The position numbers were made by a program, and so were the translations under genes. A stretch of 64,000 nt of DNA, taken from assembly GCF_001005725.1 (NCBI RefSeq), contig NZ_LBIC01000005.1:112001-176000 (forward strand), read 5' to 3'. The notes beneath the pieces are model-generated. The model was not told where the DNA came from, did not search any database, and worked only from the letters and a program-made list of their open reading frames with translations. This DNA is from Sphingobium chungbukense. Lineage in GTDB: Bacteria > Pseudomonadota > Alphaproteobacteria > Sphingomonadales > Sphingomonadaceae. Positions 55,129-62,765 of this stretch are shown here, piece after piece (the first letter of the stretch is position 1; the number at the start of each line of letters is the position of its first letter).

Positions 55129-56469
55129 ATGATCAAGGCCGCGCTGCTGATGTTCGCCCTTGCCGCCCTTCCCGGCGCGGCTTCGGCGAACCCGGTCCTG
55201 CTGATTTCCATCGACGGGCTGCGGCCCGGCGATGTGATGGAGGCGGAACAGCGTGGCCTGGCCATCCCCCATCTGCGCCGGTTCGTGAAGGAGGGCGCCC
55301 ATGCTTCCGACGTGACGGGCGTGCTGCCGACCCTGACCTATCCCAGCCATGTGACGCTGATGACGGGCGTGGCCCCGGCGAAGCACGGTATCGTCGCCAA
55401 TAACAGCTTCGATCCGATGCAGATCAACCAGGGGGGCTGGACCTGGTATGCGCGGGACATCCAGGTGCCGACCCTATGGGAGGCGGCGACGAAGGCGGGA
55501 CTTTCCACCGGCAACGTCCACTGGCCGGTCAGCGTCGCGGCGAAGGGCGTGACCTGGAACCTGCCGCAGATCTGGCGCACCGGCCATGGCGACGACGCGA
55601 AGCTGCTCGACGCGCTGGCGACGCCGGGGTTGAAGGCGGAACTGGAGCAGGCGGTGGGCATCCCCTATGCGATGGGGATCGACGAAAGCCTGCCGGGCGA
55701 CGAGAATCGCGGGCGCTTCGCCGCCGCGCTGATCGCCGCGCACAAGCCCGATTTCCTGACCGTCTATCTGACCGCGCTCGACCATGAGCAGCATGGGAAG
55801 GGCCCCGGCACGCCGGAAGCGAAGGCGGTGCTGGAGCGGATCGACGCGATCGTCGGCGATCTGGTCGCGGCCGAGACGAAGGCGCATCCCGACGCGGTCA
55901 TCGCGGTGGTGAGCGACCATGGTTTCGAGGTGGCGCGGACCGGCATCAATGTCTTCCGGCCCTTCATCGATGCGGGGCTGATCACGCTGAACCCGGACGG
56001 CAAGGTCGCATCCTGGCGGGCGATTCCGTGGATTTCCGGCGGATCGGCGGCGATCATGCTGGCCGATCCCGCCGATCAGGCGCTGGTGGGGCAGGTGAGG
56101 GCGCTGCTCGACCGGCTCGCCGCCGATCCGGCCAACGGGATCGCCGCGATCGCCGATCGTGGGCGGATCGCCGCCATGGGGGGCAATCCGCAGGCGGCCT
56201 TCTACGTCGATCTGAAGCCCGGATTCGTCACCGACATCTTCCGGGGCGCCGCCGCCCCGATCGTCGCGCCCGCGCCGGTCAAGGGGATGCATGGCTATTT
56301 TCCCGGACCGGCGGCGCTGCAATCGACCTTCCTGATCCGGGGCGGCGGAGTGGCGGCGGGGCGTGACCTGGGCCAGATCGACATGCGGTCCATCGCGCCG
56401 ACGCTGGCGGCGATCATGGGCGCAAAGCTGCCCGACGCGGAGAGGCCGCCGATTTCCCTGGCCCCCTGA
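55129..56469 (+). CDS. Type I phosphodiesterase / nucleotide pyrophosphatase, exported
   Basis: A 446-residue alkaline-phosphatase-superfamily enzyme. A signal peptide (residues 1-20, GAASA) puts it in the periplasm. LLISIDGLRPGD has the first metal Asp; TLTYPSHVTLMTG has the nucleophile Thr in the 'YPSHV' context of nucleotide pyrophosphatases. TALDHEQHGKGPG supplies Asp/His metal ligands, VVSDHGFE the next pair, and GMHGYFPG the last His. It splits phosphodiester or pyrophosphate bonds, for example of nucleotides or sugar nucleotides. It is co-transcribed with the receptor before it. Confidence 0.92.
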   Translation: MIKAALLMFALAALPGAASANPVLLISIDGLRPGDVMEAEQRGLAIPHLRRFVKEGAHASDVTGVLPTLTYPSHVTLMTGVAPAKHGIVANNSFDPMQINQGGWTWYARDIQVPTLWEAATKAGLSTGNVHWPVSVAAKGVTWNLPQIWRTGHGDDAKLLDALATPGLKAELEQAVGIPYAMGIDESLPGDENRGRFAAALIAAHKPDFLTVYLTALDHEQHGKGPGTPEAKAVLERIDAIVGDLVAAETKAHPDAVIAVVSDHGFEVARTGINVFRPFIDAGLITLNPDGKVASWRAIPWISGGSAAIMLADPADQALVGQVRALLDRLAADPANGIAAIADRGRIAAMGGNPQAAFYVDLKPGFVTDIFRGAAAPIVAPAPVKGMHGYFPGPAALQSTFLIRGGGVAAGRDLGQIDMRSIAPTLAAIMGAKLPDAERPPISLAP

Positions 56470-56491
56470 TTCCCCTTCAACCCCGCAAGTG

Positions 56492-56510
56492 GCGAAAAAT
56501 TCACTTTCGC
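56492..56510. promoter_or_regulatory. Dyad upstream of the ECF sigma factor gene
   Basis: GCGAAA (56492-56497) and TTTCGC (56505-56510) form an inverted repeat with a 7-base centre, 31 bases before the sigma factor start, flanked by two CGCAAG copies. It may be a regulator or sigma-linked promoter site. I could not match a known motif such as a Fur box. Confidence 0.3.
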
Positions 56511-56541
56511 AAGCGGCCCGGACCTTGCAAAAGAAGCCTGC

Positions 56542-57081
56542 ATGAGCGGGGGCGAAGAACTCGGCGTGGAAGCGCTTTACGGTTTGCACCAGGCCGAATT
56601 GCGCCGCCTGTTGCTGGCGCGCACCGGCGACCTGGGCGAGGCGGAGGATCTGCTTCAGGAATTGTGGGTGCGCGTGCGGCAGCGGCCGGCGGGCCCCGTG
56701 GCCAACGGCCGGGCCTATCTGTTCCGCATGGCGCAGAATATGATGGTGGATCGCCTGCGCGAGCGGCAGCGGCGCATGGCGCGCGACCGGCGCTGGGCGG
56801 ACCAGGAGACGGATTTCGCCGCGCCCGGCATCGAGCCGGTCGACGGCCATGACAATGCCGAACAGCAGATGATCGCGCGGGAGGAGGTGGCCACGCTCAC
56901 CTCCGCCATTGCCAACCTGCCCGGAGGCGCGCGCCGCGCCTTTGAACTGCACAAGCTGGAGGGATTGAGTCATGCCGAGGTGGCGGCTCGGCTCGGCATC
57001 AGCAAGAGCGGCGTCGAAAAGCACATGGCCGTTGCCATGAAATATTTGCGCCGTGCCCTGTCGGACTGGGGTAAGGGATGA
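56542..57081 (+). CDS. ECF sigma factor, FecI-like
   Basis: A 179-residue sigma-70-family factor. Region 2 (about 15-80) has DLLQELWVRVRQRP and RAYLFRMAQNMMVDRLRERQRR. Region 4 (about 115-170) has LPGGARRAFELHKLEG and the helix-turn-helix HAEVAARLGISKSGVEKHM. It directs RNA polymerase to the receptor gene when a surface signal arrives. Next comes a FecR-type anti-sigma factor and a receptor with an STN signalling domain, a complete cell-surface signalling set. Confidence 0.93.
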   Translation: MSGGEELGVEALYGLHQAELRRLLLARTGDLGEAEDLLQELWVRVRQRPAGPVANGRAYLFRMAQNMMVDRLRERQRRMARDRRWADQETDFAAPGIEPVDGHDNAEQQMIAREEVATLTSAIANLPGGARRAFELHKLEGLSHAEVAARLGISKSGVEKHMAVAMKYLRRALSDWGKG

Positions 57082-57126
57082 AGGTTGCCGTCTTGTGAGC
57101 TGTGACAGGGAAGAAAGGGACTCGCC

Positions 57127-58092
57127 ATGACGGCGCAGTCGGAGATTGACGAAGGTCTGATCGAACAGGCCCTGCATTGGCAGACGGCGCTGGAAAGCGA
57201 CGATGCCGATTGGGACGGCTATATGTCCTGGCTGGAGGCGGACACCCGGCATCGTGAGGCATTCGATGCGGTGGCGTTGGTATCGGCGGCCGTGGATGAG
57301 CATAAGGATGCGGTCCGGGCGCTGGTCGAGGCGCGGGCGGGCGCGCAGGACGGAACGGAACGCCGTCGTCCGGGGCGCAAGATGTGGCTCTGGGGTGGCG
57401 GCGCGGCGGCCGCGTTGGCGCTGGTCGCCGCCGTGCCGATGCTGCGCGCGCCCGAAATGGCCGTGGACTATGCCGCTGATGCCGGGGCCAGCCGGTCGCT
57501 GGCGCTGGCAGGCGGGACCCATGTCATGCTTTCCCCCCAAAGCCGGATCGTCGTGCATGGCAAGGATGCGACACGCATCGAGATGGCCAGCGGCGAGGCC
57601 TATTTTTCGGTCAGGCATGATCCCGCGCGCAGCCTGACGGTGCAGGTCGGTTCCTATCGCATCACCGATATCGGCACGCGCTTTTCGGTCAATATTTCCG
57701 ATGGCGGATTCCGGGTGGCCGTGTCGGAAGGGGCGGTCGGCGTTTCGTCCGAGGGGGCGGACGGCGAGGTCCGGGTCACGGCCGGGCATCAGCTGATGGC
57801 GCGGCAGGGCGACGCGCTGGCGCTGTCGCCGGTCGCGCCCGAGGAAATCGGCAGTTGGCGGCAGGGAAGGCTTTCTTACAGCAACGCGCCGCTTTCTCTC
57901 GTCGCGGCGGATATTTCCCGTTATTCGGGCAAGCGCATCATCGTCGATCCTGCGCTGGAGGCCAGTCATTTCTCGGGTACGCTTGTCATCGGTGACGGGT
58001 CGAGGCTGTTGGGCGATCTGGCCGGGGTCATGGATCTGTCGGTCCGTGCCGAAAATGGCGGTGTTCGCCTTGGCAGGGCTGGCGGCCGCTGA
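57127..58092 (+). CDS. FecR-type anti-sigma factor
   Basis: A 321-residue inner-membrane regulator. The cytoplasmic N-terminus has the FecR_N pattern (WQTALESDDADWDGYMSWL, then HREAFDAV). A membrane helix at about 87-106 (WLWGGGAAAALALVAAV) precedes the periplasmic FecR domain (GTHVMLSPQSRI, ITDIGTRFSVNI, VTAGHQL). A C-terminal secretin/TonB short-N-terminal-like segment (about 250-315) would contact the receptor. Its last 38 bases overlap the receptor gene in another frame. Confidence 0.92.
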   Translation: MTAQSEIDEGLIEQALHWQTALESDDADWDGYMSWLEADTRHREAFDAVALVSAAVDEHKDAVRALVEARAGAQDGTERRRPGRKMWLWGGGAAAALALVAAVPMLRAPEMAVDYAADAGASRSLALAGGTHVMLSPQSRIVVHGKDATRIEMASGEAYFSVRHDPARSLTVQVGSYRITDIGTRFSVNISDGGFRVAVSEGAVGVSSEGADGEVRVTAGHQLMARQGDALALSPVAPEEIGSWRQGRLSYSNAPLSLVAADISRYSGKRIIVDPALEASHFSGTLVIGDGSRLLGDLAGVMDLSVRAENGGVRLGRAGGR

Positions 58093-60376
58093 GGTCCCGG
58101 CGCAGGCGCGTGAGGCCAGTTACAATTTCGACCTGCCCGCCGGCCCGCTGACGGCCAGTATCGCTCGATTCTCTCAGATCACTGGCCTGTCGGTGGGCTA
58201 TCCGGGCGACCTGCCCATGGTGATGGCGCGGCGCGTCAGCGGCACGTTCCCGGCGGAAAGTGCGCTGCGCAAGCTGCTTGACGGCACGCGGTTGCGGGCG
58301 GTGAAGGTGGGGCCGGGGCTGTATCGACTCGAACGCAAGGCGAAGCGGGCGGATGTCGCGCCTGCCGCCGCGCCCCCGCCCGCCGCCTTCGCGGGTCCTG
58401 ACATCATCGTCACCGGGCAGAAGCGGCAGCAGGCGTTGTCCGCCATCCCGCTGTCGGTGTCGGTGATGTCGGCGATCGACATGGGCAAGGCGGGGCGGTC
58501 GCTGGGTAGCCGGGACATGAGCCTGGACATGGAAGGGCTGGCCATGACCAACCTGGGTCCGGGCCGCAACCGGCAGTTCATCCGTGGCGTCGCCGATAGC
58601 CCCTTCAACGGCCAGAGCCAGGCCACCGTCGCGGTGCAGGTGGACGAGGCGCGCGTCACCTTCAACGCGCCCGACCCCGACCTGCGCCTGATCGATGTCG
58701 ACCGGATCGAGATATTGAAGGGGCCGCAAGGGCCGCTTTACGGATCGGGCGCGCTGGGCGGCATCTATCATATCGTGACGCGCCGGCCCGATCCCACGGA
58801 CAGCGAGGCTTGGGTCAGGCTGTCGGGATCGGCGGTGGAGCATGGCCGGCCGGGCCATGGGGTCGAAGCGATGCTGAACCTGCCGCTGGTGGGGGACCGG
58901 CTGGCGGTGAGGGCGGTGGGCTACGACTTTTTGGACGGCGGCTGGATCGACAGCGGCGGCGTGCGCAAGGACAGCAATTCGACTCATAGCGCAGGCCTGC
59001 GCCTTGCGGTGCGGTGGCAACCGTCGGATCGCTGGACCCTGGATGCCGGTTACTGGATGCAGAATATCGATTCGCGCGACAGCCAATATGTGACGGGAAC
59101 CGACGACCGCCTCCGCCGCCAGAGTCGCATCGCGGAGCCGACGGACAATGATTTCAGGATGGCCCATGCCGCGATCACCGGCGAGTTGGGCGGGCTGGAA
59201 CTGCTGTCGGCCACCAGCTATGTCGAGCAGCGCTTTTCCTACACGTTGGATGCCAGCGCGTCCGCGGCCTTTTTCGGGCTGACGGGTCAGGCGCGCTTTG
59301 ACGATGCTCGCCGCTATTCGGTGCTGAATCAGGAGTTCCGCCTGTCCGAGGGCAGGAACAGCCGCTGGGTGGCGGGAGCTTCGATGCTGCGGGCGATGAC
59401 CCGCGAACAGGGGGCGATGACGGGCGAGGACGGCATGTCCCGCAACGTGGAGGATTTGCGCCGCGTGGTCAGCGAATATGCGCTGTTCGGGGAGGGGAGC
59501 ATCAGGCTGGCGCGCGGGTTGGACGCGACCCTGGGCATGAGGCTGTTCTATTCGCTGGCCAAGGATGATGCCAGGGCGGACAGGGCGGAGGCGGAGCGGC
59601 TGCGCAAGAGCGGGAAGTGGATCCTCTCGCCCAGCCTCGCCTTGTCCTATACGCTGCCGGGCGAGGGGTTGCTGTTCCTTCGCTATGCGCGGGCGATGCG
59701 GCCGGGGGGGCTGGCACCCGCGGGGATGACGGCGTCGGGCCATTTCGACGCGGATGAGCTGGGGACGTTCGACCTTGGCTATCGCAAGAGTTTCTGGGAC
59801 AATCGGCTGTCGGTCTCGGCGGGCGCCTATTACACGCTGTGGGACGAGATCCAGTCGGACTATCTGCTGCGCAACGGACTGGTGTCGACGCGCAATGCCG
59901 GGCGTGGGCGGATCGTCGGGCTGGAAGGGTCGGCGGACTGGCGGATGGGCGGCGGTTTCGCGCTGTCGCTGGGCGGCTCGGTGCAGGATGCCAGGCTGCT
60001 GCGATCGCAGGCGGGGCAGAAGCTGGCGGACCGTCGGCTGCCGGTCGCGCCGGAGATCACGGGACGCGTCTCCTTGTCCCGCCATTACCGGATCGGGAGC
60101 TGGAACGGGCAGAGCGGGCTTCAGGCCAATTATATCGGCGATGCGCGCCTGTCCTTCGACGATGACCTGGACCGCGGCATGGGCGATTATACCGTGATGT
60201 CGGCCAGCAGTTCGGTCGAGCGCGGGCCATGGTCGCTGGCGGTTCGGATCGACAATCTGTTCGATGTGCGCGGGGACAGCTTCGCCTTCGGCAATCCCTT
60301 TTCGATCCGGGAGGCACCGCAATATACGCCGCTGGCGCCCCGGATGCTGACGCTTTCGCTCGCACGGCGGTGGTGA
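58055..60376 (+). CDS. TonB-dependent transducer receptor, FecA-like
   Basis: About 773 residues. The ATG at 58055 overlaps the FecR gene and gives a signal peptide (MAVFALAGLAAAEVPAQA). A secretin/TonB N-terminal signalling domain follows (YNFDLPAGPLTASIARFS to LYRLERKAK, about 24-95), then DIIVTGQKRQQALSAI, a plug with IEILKGPQGPLYGSGALGG, and a barrel ending in LSLARRW. The STN domain shows that it signals through the adjacent FecR/FecI pair as well as importing. Siderophores, heme or a carbohydrate could be the ligand. No iron genes or clear Fur box are visible here. Confidence 0.92.
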   Translation: MAVFALAGLAAAEVPAQAREASYNFDLPAGPLTASIARFSQITGLSVGYPGDLPMVMARRVSGTFPAESALRKLLDGTRLRAVKVGPGLYRLERKAKRADVAPAAAPPPAAFAGPDIIVTGQKRQQALSAIPLSVSVMSAIDMGKAGRSLGSRDMSLDMEGLAMTNLGPGRNRQFIRGVADSPFNGQSQATVAVQVDEARVTFNAPDPDLRLIDVDRIEILKGPQGPLYGSGALGGIYHIVTRRPDPTDSEAWVRLSGSAVEHGRPGHGVEAMLNLPLVGDRLAVRAVGYDFLDGGWIDSGGVRKDSNSTHSAGLRLAVRWQPSDRWTLDAGYWMQNIDSRDSQYVTGTDDRLRRQSRIAEPTDNDFRMAHAAITGELGGLELLSATSYVEQRFSYTLDASASAAFFGLTGQARFDDARRYSVLNQEFRLSEGRNSRWVAGASMLRAMTREQGAMTGEDGMSRNVEDLRRVVSEYALFGEGSIRLARGLDATLGMRLFYSLAKDDARADRAEAERLRKSGKWILSPSLALSYTLPGEGLLFLRYARAMRPGGLAPAGMTASGHFDADELGTFDLGYRKSFWDNRLSVSAGAYYTLWDEIQSDYLLRNGLVSTRNAGRGRIVGLEGSADWRMGGGFALSLGGSVQDARLLRSQAGQKLADRRLPVAPEITGRVSLSRHYRIGSWNGQSGLQANYIGDARLSFDDDLDRGMGDYTVMSASSSVERGPWSLAVRIDNLFDVRGDSFAFGNPFSIREAPQYTPLAPRMLTLSLARRW

Positions 60377-60421
60377 GGATGCTAGAGCGGCCTGACAGGG
60401 GACGATAATCGAATCATCGGG

Positions 60422-61114
60422 ATGACATCATTGTCTCTGCACCTCCTCATCGTCGAAGATGACGACGCCCTGGCCGCGCAACTGGCCGAGCAATTGCACC
60501 AGTCCGGCCATGAAACGACGCTGGCCCAGGATGGCCGCCGGGCGATCGAACTGGTGGGGCAGAACCGGTTCGACCTCATCATCCTGGACCGCATCCTGCC
60601 GAAAATGGACGGCATCGCGGTCCTCAAGAGCCTGCGCGAGCATCAGATACTGACGCCGATCATCATGATGACGGCGCTGGGCCAGTCGCGCCAGAAGGTC
60701 GAGGGGCTGGAAGGGGGCGCCGACGATTATGTGGTGAAGCCGGTCGATCCGGCCGAACTCAACGCCCGGATCCACGCGCTGATGCGGGCGCGGGGCTGGA
60801 CGGGGCGGGGGTCGGAGGAAACGCTGCGCGCGGGCGACCTGCTGGTCAGCCCGACCCGGCACAGCGCCTGGCGCAACGGCAAGGCGCTCAACCTTCAGAA
60901 GATCGAATTCAAGCTGCTGACCGAACTGGTCCGCAATGCCGGTACGACCGTGACGCGCAGCATGCTGCTGGAGCGGGTGTGGAATTATGATTTCGAACCG
61001 GCAACCAATATCGTGGAGGCCTATATCCGGCGGTTGCGGATCAAGCTGACCGAATATGGCGACGACGATCCGATCAAGACCATTCGCGGCGTCGGTTATA
61101 TGTTGAGGGGATGA
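60422..61114 (+). CDS. OmpR-family response regulator
   Basis: A 230-residue regulator. The receiver domain has acidic residues VEDDDA at 11-16, phospho-acceptor Asp56 in LIILDRILPKMDG, the Thr of MMTALG and Lys of YVVKPVD. The winged-helix output domain (about 130-228) has SMLLERVWNYDFEPATNIVEAYIRRLR. The next gene, 1 bp on, is its kinase. The gene lies 45 bp after the FecA-like receptor. Confidence 0.93.
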   Translation: MTSLSLHLLIVEDDDALAAQLAEQLHQSGHETTLAQDGRRAIELVGQNRFDLIILDRILPKMDGIAVLKSLREHQILTPIIMMTALGQSRQKVEGLEGGADDYVVKPVDPAELNARIHALMRARGWTGRGSEETLRAGDLLVSPTRHSAWRNGKALNLQKIEFKLLTELVRNAGTTVTRSMLLERVWNYDFEPATNIVEAYIRRLRIKLTEYGDDDPIKTIRGVGYMLRG

Positions 61115-61115
61115 T

Positions 61116-62450
61116 TTGAGGCTGCGATCGCTGCGGGCGCTGACGCTCGCCTTCCTTGCGGTGTTCCTCGGCGCCACGCTGGCCACGGCCTTCGGCATCT
61201 ATTTCGCGACATTCCGGACGATCGACCATCTGGTCGAACAGCGTATCGCCAGCGCGAGCGCGGCGATCGCGCCGGAGGGGGAGAGAGCGCAGGCGCGGCG
61301 GATCGGCCTGCGGATCATGGCCGCGGCGCGGGACCGCGATACCGGCGACCTTGGCTTCATCCTGTTCGATCATGGCAGCCAGGTGGCGGGCAATGTCCGC
61401 GTGACCCGGCCCCTGCCATTGGGTCTGTCCCAGGTGGATGTGGCGGACCGGATCAAGGGGCTGAGCCACGGCAAGGTGCTGACCCGCGATCTGGGTGATG
61501 GCTTGCGGCTGGCCGTGATCGCGGAGACCGAGCCGTTCGACCATTATAATGCGGCGCGCAAGCGCATCTATCTGATCGGTTTCGGATCGATCATCGCCAT
61601 CGCGCTGGCGGCGGCGACGACGTTCACCCTGATCGTGCGGCGCCGCATCACCGACATGCGCACGACGGTGGAGGCGATATTCGACGGCGACATGACGCAG
61701 CGGGTGCCGGTCGACGGATCGGGCACCGCCTTCGACCGGCAGGCCGTCGCCTTCAACCGGATGCTCGACCGGATCGGCGCGCTGATGGAGGAAATGGGGC
61801 ATGTCACCAACGGCGTGGCGCATGAATTGCGCACGCCATTGGCGCGGCTGCGCAACCAGTTGAGCCTGCTGGCCCGCGATCCGCAGGCGCAGGCGGTGCG
61901 GGACCGTATCGAGGAAGCACAGGCCGAGGCGGACCGGCTGCTGGGCCTGTTCGCCGCGCTGCTGCGGATCGCGGAGGTGGAGAGCGGTGCGCGCCGCGCC
62001 GATTTCGCGCCGGTCGATCTCAAGGCGCTGGTGGAGGATAGCGTCGAGGCGCTGGAACCCGTGATCGAGGAAAGCGGCCATCGCATCGCCCGGCTGGCGC
62101 TGGCGGAGGCGCGGATCGTAGGCGATGGCCAGTTGCTGACGCAGATGGTCGTCAATCTGGTCGAGAATATATTGCGGCACACGCCCGGCGGGACCGAGAT
62201 CGGGATCACGCTGGAGGCCGGGGAAGGCGGGACGGTGCTGAGCGTCGCGGATGACGGCCCCGGCATCGCGGAGCAGGACAGGGCGAAGGCGCTGGACCGC
62301 TTTGGCCGCTTGTCGGGCGGGGGGCAGGTGAAGGGATATGGCTTCGGACTGCCGCTGGTCGCCGCGATCGCGCGGCTGCACGGCGGCACGCTGGAACTGG
62401 AGGATGCGCGGCCAGGCCTGCTGGCGCGGGTGATCCTGCCGGGGGCCTAG
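61116..62450 (+). CDS. Sensor histidine kinase
   Basis: A 444-residue membrane kinase starting at a TTG directly after the regulator stop. A helix at about 8-30 and another at about 150-172 frame a periplasmic sensor domain of 120 residues without a recognisable ligand fold. HAMP follows (RRRITDMRTTVEAIFDGD). The phospho-acceptor is His236 in GVAHELRTPLARL. ATP-binding boxes are NLVENILRHTPGG, VADDGPGIAEQD and GYGFGLPLV. It pairs with the response regulator before it. A CTAGGGTC/GACCCTAG hairpin (62447-62464) spans the stop codon. Confidence 0.92.
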   Translation: MRLRSLRALTLAFLAVFLGATLATAFGIYFATFRTIDHLVEQRIASASAAIAPEGERAQARRIGLRIMAAARDRDTGDLGFILFDHGSQVAGNVRVTRPLPLGLSQVDVADRIKGLSHGKVLTRDLGDGLRLAVIAETEPFDHYNAARKRIYLIGFGSIIAIALAAATTFTLIVRRRITDMRTTVEAIFDGDMTQRVPVDGSGTAFDRQAVAFNRMLDRIGALMEEMGHVTNGVAHELRTPLARLRNQLSLLARDPQAQAVRDRIEEAQAEADRLLGLFAALLRIAEVESGARRADFAPVDLKALVEDSVEALEPVIEESGHRIARLALAEARIVGDGQLLTQMVVNLVENILRHTPGGTEIGITLEAGEGGTVLSVADDGPGIAEQDRAKALDRFGRLSGGGQVKGYGFGLPLVAAIARLHGGTLELEDARPGLLARVILPGA

Positions 62451-62532
62451 GGTCAGGACCCTAGACAGCGTGGACAAGTCCGGGATGTCGGGGAATGGCC
62501 AGTTGCGGTCATTCTCAGCCGTTAAGCGCATC

Positions 62533-62617
62533 GTGCTCCTGCGAAGGCAGGAGCCCAGTTCAAACGGTGCGATGATCCACAGACGGCGGGACTGGGCTCC
62601 TGCCTTCGCAGGAGCAC
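62533..62617. repeat. REP-type palindrome common in sphingomonads
   Basis: A perfect 27-bp inverted repeat: 62533-62559 and 62591-62617, with a 31-base centre. Each arm contains CTCCTGCGAAGGCAGGAG, itself a palindrome. I recognise the CTCCTGCGAAGGCAGGAG core as a frequent interspersed repeat in sphingomonad genomes. It lies between convergent genes, the typical place. Confidence 0.9.
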
Positions 62618-62712
62618 GGTGTATTTCAAGGAAAGCAGGCGGTCCGCTTCCCACCCAATTCCTCCGTTCAGCGAGTCTTGAATTTGTCCTCGACCACGTC
62701 AGAGCGCATAAA

Positions 62713-62745
62713 AAATGGCGCGCTGCTTGTCGCAGCGCGCCATTT
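62713..62745 (-). terminator. Bidirectional-looking terminator of the TonB receptor
   Basis: AAATGGCGCGCTGC (62713-62726) and GCAGCGCGCCATTT (62732-62745) form a perfect 14-bp stem with a 5-base loop. On the minus strand it lies 20 bases past the receptor stop and is followed by a T-rich run. Confidence 0.9.
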
Positions 62746-62765
62746 CTTTCTCGATCCGCCTGGGA

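Noticed and set aside
55474..57969. 831-codon minus-strand frame across the phosphodiesterase, sigma and anti-sigma genes
   Set aside because: It crosses three well-supported genes on the other strand and has no recognisable domain.
62447..62464. Terminator after the histidine kinase
   Set aside because: CTAGGGTC/GACCCTAG pairs perfectly but has only a 2-base loop and no T run, so it was noted as a hairpin only.
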